Shown here piece by piece: positions 1 to 9,533 of a DNA stretch of 64,000 bases. The notes under the pieces were generated by a model, which had not been told where the DNA came from, ran no database searches, and was given only the letters and a program-made list of their open reading frames with translations. Origin of the DNA: Acidobacteriota bacterium (GTDB taxonomy: Bacteria > Acidobacteriota > Vicinamibacteria > Vicinamibacterales > SCN-69-37); the NCBI GenBank assembly GCA_016716905.1, contig JADJUS010000004.1:1302001-1366000 (forward strand). Reading direction: 5' to 3'. How positions within the stretch are numbered: the stretch's first letter is position 1; each line of letters opens with the position of its first letter. The translations under genes were made by a program, and so were the position numbers.

Positions 1-1
1 T

Positions 2-1702
2 CTGTTTCTGGTTGATCGGAACATCCTGGCCGACCAAACGAAGACGAATGATTTCAAGCCGTTCGGCCAGGCGATGACTAAGATCACGAATCGCACGGTC
101 GACAAGGCGTTTGAGATCTACCTCTGCCTTTACCAGGCGGTGACCGGAACTGAGGAAGACCAGAACATCTACAAGCAGTTTTCGGCAGATTTCTTCGACT
201 TGATTGTGGTGGATGAGTGCCACCGTGGTAGCGCGGCTGATGACGCGGCGTGGCGACAGGTCCTGGAGTACTTCTCTTCCGCAACGCAGATCGGTCTAAC
301 GGCGACGCCGAAGGAGACGAAGGAGATTTCGAACATCGAGTATTTCGGAGATCCGATCTACACGTACTCCCTGAGGCAAGGAATCTCCGACGGCTTCCTT
401 GCTCCGTACAAGGTCGTTCGAATTGGCCTCGACAAAGACTTAGACGGGTGGCGTCCCGAAGCCGGACAGGTCGACAAGTACGGACATGAGATCGAAGACC
501 GTGAGTACAACGACACTGACTACGATCGGAACTTGATCCTGGAGAGGCGAACGGCTGTTGTCGCGTCGAAGATAACGGAGTTCCTAAAGGCGACCGACCG
601 GTTTGCCAAGACAATCGTCTTCTGCGAAAACGTCGACCACGCGGAGCGTATGCGTCAGGCTTTGGTGAATGCCAATCCTGATCTGGCGGCCGCCAACAGC
701 AAGTACGTCATGCGTATCACAGGCGACAATGACGAGGGCAAGGCTCAACTGGACAATTTCATAGACCCGGAGTCGGTGTACCCGGTCATCGCGACGACCT
801 CCCGGCTCATGTCGACGGGGGTTGACGCTCAAACGTGCCACTTGATCGTGCTGGACCGGCGCATTGCGTCCATGACCGAATTCAAGCAGATCATCGGCCG
901 GGGTACACGAATCAACGAGGACTACAACAAGTTCTACTTCACGATTATGGATTTCCGTCGGGCGACGGCGCTGTTTGCGGATCCCGACTTCGATGGGGAC
1001 CCGGTACAGATTTACGATCGGGACCAAGGCGAAAGCCCGGTTCCGCCAGATGACTATCCGCCCCTTGAGCCTGAGACGCCGGTCGCCAGGGATGGGCCAC
1101 CTGGCGACGAATCCGATGAAGAGGGTGTCAGGCGCCCCATGAAGTATTTCGTCAACGACGTGGAGGTAAGCGTCGCGACCGAGCGCGTCCAATATCTGGA
1201 CGCGCATGGGAAGCTCATTACAGAGTCGCTCAAGGACTACTCACGCAAGACGGTCCGACTGGCCTACGCTTCCCTCGATGCCTTTCTCACCGTGTGGAAT
1301 GAGGCTGACAAGAAGCAGGCCATTCTCGATGAATTGGCGACAAGGGGAGTCTTCCTTGAAGAATTGGCCGAACAGGTGGGCCGCGACTACGACGCCTTTG
1401 ACCTGGTGTGCCATATCGCCTTCGATCAACCCCCGCTGACCCGGAAAGAACGCGCTGACCAAGTCAAGAAGCGGGACGTCTTCGCCAAGTACGGTCCTCA
1501 AGCGAGGGCGGTGCTAGAAGCTCTGCTTCAGAAATACTCCGACAGCGGGATTGGTAGTGTTGAATCTCTCGAGATTCTCAAGGTTGACCCGCTGACAGAA
1601 TTTGGCACGCCAATCGAAATCGTCCGCCTCTTCGGTGGAAAGCCCTCGTACGTAGCGGCGATTCGAGAACTTGAAGACGCCCTGTATCAGATTGCAGCCT
1701 GA
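2..1702 (+). CDS. hsdR: Type I restriction enzyme R subunit (HsdR), 5' truncated by window edge
   Basis: Motor and restriction subunit of a type I restriction-modification complex; it translocates DNA using ATP and cleaves unmodified DNA. The frame is open from base 2 and already reads as helicase sequence (LFLVDRNILADQ), so the start and the N-terminal nuclease lie outside the window. Visible SF2 helicase motifs are VVDECHRGS (DEAD-box equivalent), LTATPKET, a motif V-like STGVDAQTC and QIIGRGTRI (motif VI). An acidic linker is followed by a C-terminal region like that of EcoEI-type R subunits, which contacts the methylase core. The stop is 2 bp before hsdM, so R, M and S form one operon. 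Confidence 0.93.
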   Translation: MFLVDRNILADQTKTNDFKPFGQAMTKITNRTVDKAFEIYLCLYQAVTGTEEDQNIYKQFSADFFDLIVVDECHRGSAADDAAWRQVLEYFSSATQIGLTATPKETKEISNIEYFGDPIYTYSLRQGISDGFLAPYKVVRIGLDKDLDGWRPEAGQVDKYGHEIEDREYNDTDYDRNLILERRTAVVASKITEFLKATDRFAKTIVFCENVDHAERMRQALVNANPDLAAANSKYVMRITGDNDEGKAQLDNFIDPESVYPVIATTSRLMSTGVDAQTCHLIVLDRRIASMTEFKQIIGRGTRINEDYNKFYFTIMDFRRATALFADPDFDGDPVQIYDRDQGESPVPPDDYPPLEPETPVARDGPPGDESDEEGVRRPMKYFVNDVEVSVATERVQYLDAHGKLITESLKDYSRKTVRLAYASLDAFLTVWNEADKKQAILDELATRGVFLEELAEQVGRDYDAFDLVCHIAFDQPPLTRKERADQVKKRDVFAKYGPQARAVLEALLQKYSDSGIGSVESLEILKVDPLTEFGTPIEIVRLFGGKPSYVAAIRELEDALYQIAA

Positions 1703-1704
1703 CA

Positions 1705-3180
1705 ATGCCTAACGTATCCAACCTCGTCAAGTCTATCCAGGACATCATGCGCAAGGACGCCGGCACCTATGGCGATGCGCAGCGCCTGGAGCAGCTCGGG
1801 TGGATGTTCTTCCTCAAGATCTTCGACGACCACGAAAAGGAAATGGAGGTCCTGCGCGACGACTACAAGTCCCCGCTCCCGCAGCACCTTCGCTGGTCAC
1901 AGTGGGCCAGCGACAGCGAAGGCATAACCGGCGACGGCCTGCTGGACTTCATCAACAACACGCTTCTGCCGAAGCTAAGGGCCCTCACGAGCGGCGGCGA
2001 CAAGATCACCACGCTCATCCGCTCCGCCTTCGAGGATGCCAACAACTACATGAAGAATGGCACGTTGATGCGGCAGGTCATCAACAAGATCAACGGCATC
2101 GACTTTAACGCCTCCGATGACCGCCACATGTTCGGCGACATCTACGAGAAGCTCCTTAAGGACCTCCAGTCCGCAGGCAATGCCGGCGAGTTCTACACCC
2201 CGCGAGCCGTTACCCAGTTCATCGTCGAGCAGGTCAATCCGCAGTTGGGCGAATCGATTCTCGACCCTGCCTGCGGTACAGGCGGCTTCCTGGTCTGCGC
2301 CATTGAGCACCTACGGAAGCAAGCGAAAACCCAGGCCGACGAGCGCACGATCCAGGACTGCTTCGCCGGCATCGAGAAGAAGCACCTCCCGCACGTCCTA
2401 TGCATGACCAATCTCCTCCTGCACGGCATCGACGTTCCCTCGAATGTCAAGCACGACAATACGCTCAAGCGTCCACTCATCAGTTGGGGGCCTAAGGAGC
2501 GGGTGGACGTTATCGTCACTAACCCGCCCTTCGGCGGCATGGAGGAGGATGGCATCGAGTCTAACTATCCGGCCGAGTTCCGCACGAGAGAGACTGCCGA
2601 CCTCTTCCTTGTCCTTCTCATGCGGATCCTCAAACCCGGCGGCCGCGCCTGACTCGTGCTCCCTGACGGCACCCTGTTCGGCGAAGGCGTGAAGACCCGC
2701 ATCAAGGAAGCCCTCCTCACCGACTGCAACCTCCACACCATCGTCCGGTTGCCCAACGGCGTCTTCAATCCCTACACCGGCATCCGCACCAACCTCCTTT
2801 TCTTCACCAAGGGTTCGCCCACCACGCACGTGTGGTATTACGAGCACCCCTATCCGCCCGGTGCCAAGAGCTACAACAAAGGCAAACCCATCCGAATCGA
2901 GGAGTTCGAGGCCGAGCGCGCCTGGTGGGGCGAGGAAAAGGACGGCTTTGCATCCCGCGTGGAAAACGAGCAGGCCTGGCGCGTCTCCATCGACGCCATC
3001 AAGGCCGGCAACTTCAACCTCGACCTCAAGAACCCGCACAACCCAAACACCGGCCCTGGCGACGTGGACCACCTCCTGCCCGAATACGAAAAGCTCCTCG
3101 CCCAGATCGCCGCCACCCGCGCCACGCTGAGACAGGAACTCCATAACGCCCTCACCGCCACCGCCGGGGCTGTTGAATGA
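1705..3180 (+). pseudogene. hsdM: Type I methyltransferase subunit HsdM, interrupted by an in-frame TGA
   Basis: Adenine-N6 methyltransferase subunit, needed for modification and as a platform for HsdR. The N-terminal part (315 codons) has the HsdM N-domain, SAM motif DPACGTGGF and catalytic NPPFGG. TGA at 2650-2652 then interrupts a continuous homologous frame: GGRA, stop, LVLPDGTLFGEG. The same frame runs on to 3180 with the expected C-terminal domain. Intact homologues normally read through this loop, so one base change (for example GGA to TGA) explains it. A GTG at 2656 could restart translation. Without read-through the split product is probably inactive. It overlaps hsdS by ATGA. A sequencing error cannot be excluded. 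Confidence 0.88.
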
Positions 3181-4835
3181 GGCGGGAAACCTTCTTTGAA
3201 AAGTTCGACCAGTTTGCCGACGCGCCCGACGCGGTTGCGAAGATGCGCGAGTTGATTCTTCAACTCGCCGTTCAAGGAAGGCTCGTCGGTCCCGCCGACA
3301 ACGATGAACCAGTGGAAGACTCTCTGAGGCGAATGTGGGCGGACAAGAGTGGGAACCGTGCTGAGATCACCGATGCGGAAAAGGCACAGCCGTTCGAGTT
3401 GCCTGCCCACTGGCGTTGGGTGGTATTGGCCGAGGTCGCCGAGTTCTCGATTGGGAAGACGCCGCCGCGGGGCGATTCGAGTTACTGGTATCCGGAGGAC
3501 CACAGCTGGGTGTCCATCGCGGACATGAAGCACTACGGCACCATCACTGAAACGAAAGAGAAAGTGTCAACGTTGGCCGCTCAGGAAGTCTTCCGCCAGC
3601 GCTTCGCGGAGCCTGGAAGTATCTTGATGAGTTTCAAGCTGACGATCGGCAAGGTAGCGCGCGCAGGGATTCGTTGTTTCCACAACGAGGCGATCATTTC
3701 CATGCAGCCGCCGGAGCCCGAGTTGCTCGATTATCTGTTTCGGTTCCTCCCAATCTTCGCCGCGCTCCAGACGAGCAACAACGCGATCAAAGGCAACACC
3801 TTGAACAAGGGCTTGCTGACGTCGCTCCCAATCGCCTTCCCACCTCTCGCCGAACAGAAGCGGATCGTGGCGAAGGTGGATGAGTTGATGGCGTTGTGTG
3901 ATCGGCTGGAGGCGCAGCAGCAGGAACGGGAGACGCGGCACGCCGCGCTAGCCCGAGCGTCGCTGGCCCGCTTCGCCGATGCACCCACTCCGGCCAACCT
4001 CAATTTCATCTTCCACAAGTCCTACGCCATCCCCCCCGCCGACCTCCGCAAATCCATCCTTGCTCTCGCCGTCCAAGGCAAACTCGTCCCCCAAGACCCC
4101 AACGACGAATCGGCGGAGAGTTTGCTTGCAAACGTTAATCAGGAGAGGCTCGCTGCCGTCAAGGCAAAGCGCATCAGTCCGATGAAGCTATTGCCGCCGG
4201 TCGAGGACGACGAAGTTGCCTACGTCGTTCGCCCTGGATGGGCGCTGGCGCGTCTGATTGAATTGGTGCTGGAGATTCAGACCGGCCCGTTTGGAAGTTC
4301 GTTGCACCAGAGTGACTATCAAGTCGGTGGGACGCCGGTCATCAATCCTGCTTCACTGAAGGACGGAAAGATCGTGCCGATTGAAGAAATGGCGATAGGC
4401 CCAGACACCCTCAAGCGTCTCGCCGTTTTTCGACTGAACGAGGGCGACATAGTGATGGCGAGACGAGGTGAAATGGGTCGCTGCGCTATCGTCACCAAGA
4501 CTGAAGATGGTTGGCTGTGCGGTACCGGAAGTTTGGTGCTCCGGATGCCTGCGGGACTGTATGCGCCGTTTCTGGCCCTGCTTATCGGAGCACCAGAGGC
4601 ACGGGCGTATCTCGGTGGCGCATCCGTCGGGGCGACGATGCAGAACCTCAATCAGGGAATCCTCGCCAAGATGGCGTTGGGAGTCCCACCCCTCGCCGAA
4701 CAGCGCCGGATCGTCGCCAAAGTGGAGCAGCTGATGGCCTTGGTAGGCGAGTTGGAAACCCAGCTCGTCGCCTCCAGCGCTACTGGCGCGAACCTCCTCG
4801 CCGCCGTCGTCGGGGAACTCACGAGCAAGGATTGA
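3177..4835 (+). CDS. hsdS: Type I restriction specificity subunit HsdS
   Basis: DNA-recognition subunit of the type I complex. The 552-residue protein has two target-recognition domains. The first covers roughly residues 75-235 and ends in PPLAEQKRIVAKVDELM; the second covers about 345-520 and ends in PPLAEQRRIVAKVEQLM. These repeated segments are the conserved helical spacers that set the distance between half-sites. Both domains are full length, so specificity should be bipartite. The start ATG overlaps the hsdM stop (ATGA), giving translational coupling. The next gene begins 2 bp after the stop. Confidence 0.93.
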   Translation: MRRETFFEKFDQFADAPDAVAKMRELILQLAVQGRLVGPADNDEPVEDSLRRMWADKSGNRAEITDAEKAQPFELPAHWRWVVLAEVAEFSIGKTPPRGDSSYWYPEDHSWVSIADMKHYGTITETKEKVSTLAAQEVFRQRFAEPGSILMSFKLTIGKVARAGIRCFHNEAIISMQPPEPELLDYLFRFLPIFAALQTSNNAIKGNTLNKGLLTSLPIAFPPLAEQKRIVAKVDELMALCDRLEAQQQERETRHAALARASLARFADAPTPANLNFIFHKSYAIPPADLRKSILALAVQGKLVPQDPNDESAESLLANVNQERLAAVKAKRISPMKLLPPVEDDEVAYVVRPGWALARLIELVLEIQTGPFGSSLHQSDYQVGGTPVINPASLKDGKIVPIEEMAIGPDTLKRLAVFRLNEGDIVMARRGEMGRCAIVTKTEDGWLCGTGSLVLRMPAGLYAPFLALLIGAPEARAYLGGASVGATMQNLNQGILAKMALGVPPLAEQRRIVAKVEQLMALVGELETQLVASSATGANLLAAVVGELTSKD

Positions 4836-4837
4836 TC

Positions 4838-5941
4838 ATGCCGCCTTCCCAACCCTCCTTTGACCACGAAGCGACCCTCGATGAACTCGCTGGCGTTGGC
4901 AAGAACCGTCGCTTCGACGAAGTGATTGACGACGTGGAGTCCGAGGAAATCCAGGTCATTTGCAAGCGCGGCGACGAAGAAATGTCGCTCGCTAAACCCA
5001 GCCGGGCCTTCTATTTTGGCGACCGCAATCTGTACGATCAGGAAGCCAAGCGCTTTGACCAGGAGGAGAAAGCCCGCATCCTGAACACTGACCAATTCTC
5101 GCGTAATTTGGTCCGGTTCGACGAACTGAAGCGATCTTGCCAGCGTGGCTTTGTCATTCCCTTCGTCGGTGCCGGCATGTCCAAGAGCGCGGGGTGCCCG
5201 GAGTGGAAAGAATACCTGCTTCAACTGTGCGGCGAGGCTTGCCTCGATGCGGCTGCGATGCGAGTGCGCCTTGAAGAGAGTGGCGACTACGAAGGTGTCA
5301 TGAACGACGTTGTGGCGGCTCTTGGGGAAAATCGCTTCAATCTCGATTTCGAGCGCGACTTCAAGACTCCAGAGGAGATCGGCGGTGCTGTGAGCCTGCT
5401 GCCCACCCTCTTTGATAACTCTGCTGTGACGACGAACTTTGATCGGGTGCTCGAAGACGCCTATCGGTTCGGAGGAAAGGCATTCGTCGAGAAGGTGACC
5501 GGACGAGGGCAGCCGGCTGCATTCTTTCGCGCGATCCCGGCCGGTGAGCGCTACCTCCTGAAGCTACATGGCAACCTCGATAGTCCCGCGGAACGCGTGC
5601 TGAATAGGGCGGAGTACGACCTCGCCTACGGCAACGATGGGAATATCCATTTCGACCAGCCACTCCCGAAGTTACTCAGGCGTCTGTTCACGAGTTACAG
5701 CTTCCTGTTTCTGGGTTGCAGTCTCTCGGCTGACCGGACAGTCCAGACGTTCATGAAGGTTGGACAGCAAGAGGGCCAGGAGAGTCTGCCGCACCACTAT
5801 GCATTGCAGTGCTGCCCGGCGGATTCAGAGAAGCGGCAGGTCCTGGAACAGCGCCTGGCTGATGCCCACATTTCGCCAATTTGGTATCCAGATGGGGCAC
5901 ACGAGCACGTGGAGCAAATTCTCCGCCTCCTTCTGGACTAG
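4838..5941 (+). CDS. SIR2-like (SIR2_2-type) protein in the type I RM operon
   Basis: A 367-residue protein with an N-terminal extension of about 95 residues, then a SIR2-type NAD-binding fold: FVGAGMS near residue 110, TTNFD near 198, KLHG near 243 and FLGCSLSADRT near 290. Bacterial SIR2-like proteins of this type commonly act in anti-phage defence as NAD-depleting effectors; that activity is inferred here, not shown. The open frame extends upstream into hsdS, but the ATG at 4838, 2 bp after the hsdS stop, is the natural operon start. The position suggests a back-up abortive response tied to the RM system, or a separate defence gene transcribed with it. Confidence 0.85.
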   Translation: MPPSQPSFDHEATLDELAGVGKNRRFDEVIDDVESEEIQVICKRGDEEMSLAKPSRAFYFGDRNLYDQEAKRFDQEEKARILNTDQFSRNLVRFDELKRSCQRGFVIPFVGAGMSKSAGCPEWKEYLLQLCGEACLDAAAMRVRLEESGDYEGVMNDVVAALGENRFNLDFERDFKTPEEIGGAVSLLPTLFDNSAVTTNFDRVLEDAYRFGGKAFVEKVTGRGQPAAFFRAIPAGERYLLKLHGNLDSPAERVLNRAEYDLAYGNDGNIHFDQPLPKLLRRLFTSYSFLFLGCSLSADRTVQTFMKVGQQEGQESLPHHYALQCCPADSEKRQVLEQRLADAHISPIWYPDGAHEHVEQILRLLLD

Positions 5942-6009
5942 GCCTCGCTTGAGTGAGGTCCGGCTCCTGAATTGCCTCGAGAGAACGAAACAGACGGGGA
6001 GACAGCAAC

Positions 6010-8130
6010 ATGGCCGCAGCAAAAACCGCGCAGCTTGAAGAAACGTGGGATGCATTCTTGGCCGAATGGCCGATTGCGCGCCTGCGCAGGATGACCCTTC
6101 AGGAATATACGGCGGTGGGAGAGGGTCGCACGTTCACCGCCTGGATGGAGCGGCGGCTAGACAAGTTGGGGAGCATTTGGGGCGGGTCATCCTTCAAGTT
6201 TGGGATTTTTTCTCGCAAGGATAAGACGCCAAAGACCGGCGGCGGTGGTGATTCCTACACCGACGACTATGGGTGGTACACGAAGTACGGAGCGTCGCCA
6301 GAAACTGCGTTCAAGAAGATACGATCAATCGTCGTCAGCGTCGCCGAAGCTTCAGCTCGGGGCGACTACGCTGCGATTGATGCGGCAGACCTCGGAGAGA
6401 GTTACAAGTGGAAGATAGCGTTTCACTATCAAGATCGGGCGCAACCGGGTGTGGTCGCCGTGTTCAAACGGGCAATACTGAAGGCCTGGCTCAAGGGAAG
6501 AGTCGGGACGATCCCGGCGGAAACCTCGGCGCTGCATCGAGCGATTCTGTCGTTCCGCGGCGATCGAGACCTCATGGAGCTCTCTACCGAGGTCTGGGAG
6601 CAGGTCGCTGGCGTGGAATCCGACGATCCAACAGTGTCTTCAGACTCTGGGGGCGACCACGATCAGCCGCTGAATCTCATTCTGTTTGGCCCGCCAGGCA
6701 CGGGGAAGACTTACCTGACGTCGGAGTTGGCTGTCAGAATCTGCGACGGGGTGGTTCCTGAAAGCCGGGAGGCTCTTACAGCCCGATACCGCGAGCTCAA
6801 GAATCTCCGCCGTATTCGATTTGTCACCTTCCACCCTTCGTTCAGCTACGAAGAGTTCGTTGAGGGCATCCGGCCGTCAACGGAAAATGGCCAAGTTACG
6901 TACTCGGTTCGGCCCGGAGTCCTCAAGCAGGTTGTTGCCGAGGCTCGCAAGCTTTTCGAAGGCAAGGATCTGTCGAGCGTATCCGTGGATGTGAAGAGCA
7001 AGAAGCTCTACAAGATGTCCCTTGGCGACTCCACAAAAAGAGAAAACGATTGGGTCTACCTGGACTGCCTGGAGAACGACTACATCTGCCACGGGTTCGG
7101 AGACGGTATCGATTTCTCGAATTGCGCCGACCTGAAAGCGATTCGCCGGCAATACAAGGCCGCGAGGCCCGACGGCAAGGACGACGACTTTGCCATCACT
7201 GCGGTGAATCGCTTCAAACACGAGGTCAAGACAGGTGACTTGGTACTCGTGTCGGATGGGAATACTCACTTCCGAGCCATCGCTCAGGTTACAGGGCCGT
7301 ACGCCTATTTGGCACGCGAGGAGGGATATGAGCATCGTCGGGCCGTGAAGTGGCTCTGGACGTCTGCTGACCGCGTGCCCATAACGGCCGTATCCACGAA
7401 GCGTTTGTCGCAGATGACGATCTACCTGATTGACCAGGCGGCCGTGAAGTGGGCCGCGCTCCAGGAGTTAGTGACTCCAAGCCGAGAAGGCGGCAAGGCG
7501 CCCAATTGCGTGTTGATTATCGACGAAATCAACCGGGCGAACCTGGCCAAGACGTTTGGGGAACTTATCACGTTGCTGGAGCCGAGCAAACGACTAGGGG
7601 AGTCGGACGAGCATGAGACCGAGTTGCCGTACAGCGGCGAGTGGCTGGGCGTGCCACCGAACCTCTATGTAATTGGAACAATGAATTCCGCCGACCGGTC
7701 TATCGCGCTCATGGACACCGCGCTCCGACGCCGGTTCAACTTCAGAGAGATGACACCTCGACTCGACTTACTGAGGAAGGACGTCGAGGGCATTGATCTG
7801 CAAATGCTCTTGGAGGCGATGAACATCCGAATCGAAGATCTCTTTGACCGTGATCACGTCATCGGCCATTCCTATCTAATGGAAGTCGATACATTCGACG
7901 AGCTGGTGATTCGTTTTCAGAGCCAGATTATTCCACTGCTTCAGGAATACTTCTTTGAGGACTGGCAGCGCATCCAGCGCGTATTTAATGACATTGGAGC
8001 CCCGGCGGACTTGCAGATCGTTCAGGTGTTCCAGGCGTCCAAGAACTCCGGCACGACTCAGGAGAAGGGACGTCGGTTCAGGGTCAACCCGGTCATCTCG
8101 CCGGCAGCGATCCAGAAGATCTATTCGTGA
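6010..8130 (+). CDS. mcrB: McrB-like AAA+ NTPase of a modification-dependent restriction system
   Basis: Motor and recognition subunit of an McrBC-type system that cuts modified DNA. The 706-residue protein has a non-conserved N-terminal region (about 1-220, presumed DNA-binding), Walker A GPPGTGKTY near residue 228, Walker B VLIIDEINRAN near 500, and the McrB signature-like GTMNSADRS near 556, followed by ALRRRFNF (arginine finger region). Between Walker A and B, roughly residues 335-450, sits an inserted segment that looks like a PUA/EVE-type module (SLGDSTKREN to VTGPYAY), a fold used to read modified bases; this part is inference. The start ATG follows a purine-rich GGGGAGAC. It is coupled to mcrC. 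Confidence 0.88.
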   Translation: MAAAKTAQLEETWDAFLAEWPIARLRRMTLQEYTAVGEGRTFTAWMERRLDKLGSIWGGSSFKFGIFSRKDKTPKTGGGGDSYTDDYGWYTKYGASPETAFKKIRSIVVSVAEASARGDYAAIDAADLGESYKWKIAFHYQDRAQPGVVAVFKRAILKAWLKGRVGTIPAETSALHRAILSFRGDRDLMELSTEVWEQVAGVESDDPTVSSDSGGDHDQPLNLILFGPPGTGKTYLTSELAVRICDGVVPESREALTARYRELKNLRRIRFVTFHPSFSYEEFVEGIRPSTENGQVTYSVRPGVLKQVVAEARKLFEGKDLSSVSVDVKSKKLYKMSLGDSTKRENDWVYLDCLENDYICHGFGDGIDFSNCADLKAIRRQYKAARPDGKDDDFAITAVNRFKHEVKTGDLVLVSDGNTHFRAIAQVTGPYAYLAREEGYEHRRAVKWLWTSADRVPITAVSTKRLSQMTIYLIDQAAVKWAALQELVTPSREGGKAPNCVLIIDEINRANLAKTFGELITLLEPSKRLGESDEHETELPYSGEWLGVPPNLYVIGTMNSADRSIALMDTALRRRFNFREMTPRLDLLRKDVEGIDLQMLLEAMNIRIEDLFDRDHVIGHSYLMEVDTFDELVIRFQSQIIPLLQEYFFEDWQRIQRVFNDIGAPADLQIVQVFQASKNSGTTQEKGRRFRVNPVISPAAIQKIYS

Positions 8131-9413
8131 GACTGACCGTCGTCGAGCAGCGTGAGCTGAAGGTCGGTGCGTCTGGCGGCGAGGAGCTCGGGGCGATCAG
8201 CCTGGGGGCTGCTGGTGCGCTCATGGACCTAGCAGAGCGAATGGGCACCAGGATTGCGGTTTGGCAAAGTCCAAGCGCGCTCCGTCTCCAGCAGTACGTT
8301 GGGTTCGTCCGAGTTGGGGACCTTCAATTAGAGATTCTTCCAAAGCTGGACGCGCTTGCGGACCCGGTCAGCATCCGGCGGAGCCTCCTTGGCATGCTTG
8401 CCGTGACACAGGTCCTGGAGGTCCAGGCGTCAGAGCTCGTCGACTTCTCCGAGAGCGACGAGCCGTTCATTGGAGCGGTCGCTCGGCTCTACTGCCGTCG
8501 GCTGGCTAGTGCCGTGCGGCGGGGCCTTAGACAGGAGTACGTTGTTTGCGCAGAAGTCATCCCTCGAGTCCGCGGCAAGATTGATTGGTCTGCGCAAGCG
8601 AGAGCGCAAGCCAAGCAAACACTGGAGTTCAACTGCATCTTCGATGAGCGTTCAGAGGATACGCCATTGAACAGGACTCTGAAGGGGGCGCTACTCGAGG
8701 CAGGGCGCTTGCTTGAGGGAAGCAAAACAGCGAGTCTTGTCAACGAGCTTCGATACGCAATGGCTGGGATCTCTGACTCTGGTCCAACCGCGGAGCAGCG
8801 CGCTCGAATTCGTACAGATCGAACCAGTCAGCAGTTGAAGCCCCTTCTGACACTCGCGAAGCTAATTCTCGGTAGGCACAGTCCCGATCTGGGGCGCTCA
8901 GCCCAGGGCGACCGAAGTTCGTATGCGGTCGTCTGGGACATGAATGTCCTGTTCGAGGAATACGTCGGGCGGCTCACGCGCGCGGCGTTGGAACGAAATG
9001 GGCGCGAAGTCGAGTTGCAGGAGAGCACTCACCTGGCGACAGATATGAACCGCAAGAAGAAGACCTTCTTCTTCAAGCCAGACATCGTGGTCCGTCTTGA
9101 CGGGAAGCCCGAAGCGGTGATCGATACAAAGTGGAAGGAGCTCGACCCAAAGGCCGAGAATCTCGGTGTCTCCGTGTCAGACATCTATCAGGTGCTGGCA
9201 TATGCCCATCGATATGCCACGAGCCTGGCGGTACTCATCTATCCGCACCGCAGGGTTCTTGGCCCTCCGGGCCTTCAAAGAGAATTCCTGGTCCGGGGCG
9301 AGGACGACGACGCGATACGAGTCCGTGTGTTCACCGTGGACCTTAGTAGCCTTGAGGCAGTTGCATCGCAGTTGGGGCGGATCTGTACGGACAGCGGTGA
9401 TGGAGCGCATTGA
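8127..9413 (+). CDS. mcrC: McrC-like nuclease subunit
   Basis: Partner of the McrB-like NTPase and presumed cleavage subunit. The 428-residue protein has the McrC N-terminal beta-rich region (QQYVGFVRVGDLQLEILPK) and a C-terminal PD-(D/E)XK nuclease core: KPDIVVRL followed by AVIDTKWKEL, supplying the acidic and lysine residues. The GTG start overlaps the mcrB stop (GTGA), so the two are translationally coupled as in other McrBC operons. About 120 bp of non-coding sequence follows before the next gene, with no obvious terminator hairpin. Confidence 0.88.
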   Translation: MRLTVVEQRELKVGASGGEELGAISLGAAGALMDLAERMGTRIAVWQSPSALRLQQYVGFVRVGDLQLEILPKLDALADPVSIRRSLLGMLAVTQVLEVQASELVDFSESDEPFIGAVARLYCRRLASAVRRGLRQEYVVCAEVIPRVRGKIDWSAQARAQAKQTLEFNCIFDERSEDTPLNRTLKGALLEAGRLLEGSKTASLVNELRYAMAGISDSGPTAEQRARIRTDRTSQQLKPLLTLAKLILGRHSPDLGRSAQGDRSSYAVVWDMNVLFEEYVGRLTRAALERNGREVELQESTHLATDMNRKKKTFFFKPDIVVRLDGKPEAVIDTKWKELDPKAENLGVSVSDIYQVLAYAHRYATSLAVLIYPHRRVLGPPGLQREFLVRGEDDDAIRVRVFTVDLSSLEAVASQLGRICTDSGDGAH

Positions 9414-9533
9414 TGTGGCGTTGGGTTAAAGTGTCTGCCCGGCACCGAAGGATCGCCGTGTTCGCGCCTCGTCCGGGGGTTCTACGGGCTTGGCAGGCCC
9501 CCCAAGTGACAGGAATCCGGAGGCTGGACTCAC

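Noticed and set aside
2650..2652. TGA in hsdM read as selenocysteine or another recoded residue
   Set aside because: The position is a variable loop residue in the family, no selenocysteine-type stem-loop is obvious just after it, and TGA is used as a normal stop throughout the window.
4838..5941. Classical sirtuin protein deacetylase
   Set aside because: Spacing of GAG, TTNFD and LHG motifs, the lack of a zinc-binding cysteine quartet, and the RM context fit the SIR2-like defence group better.
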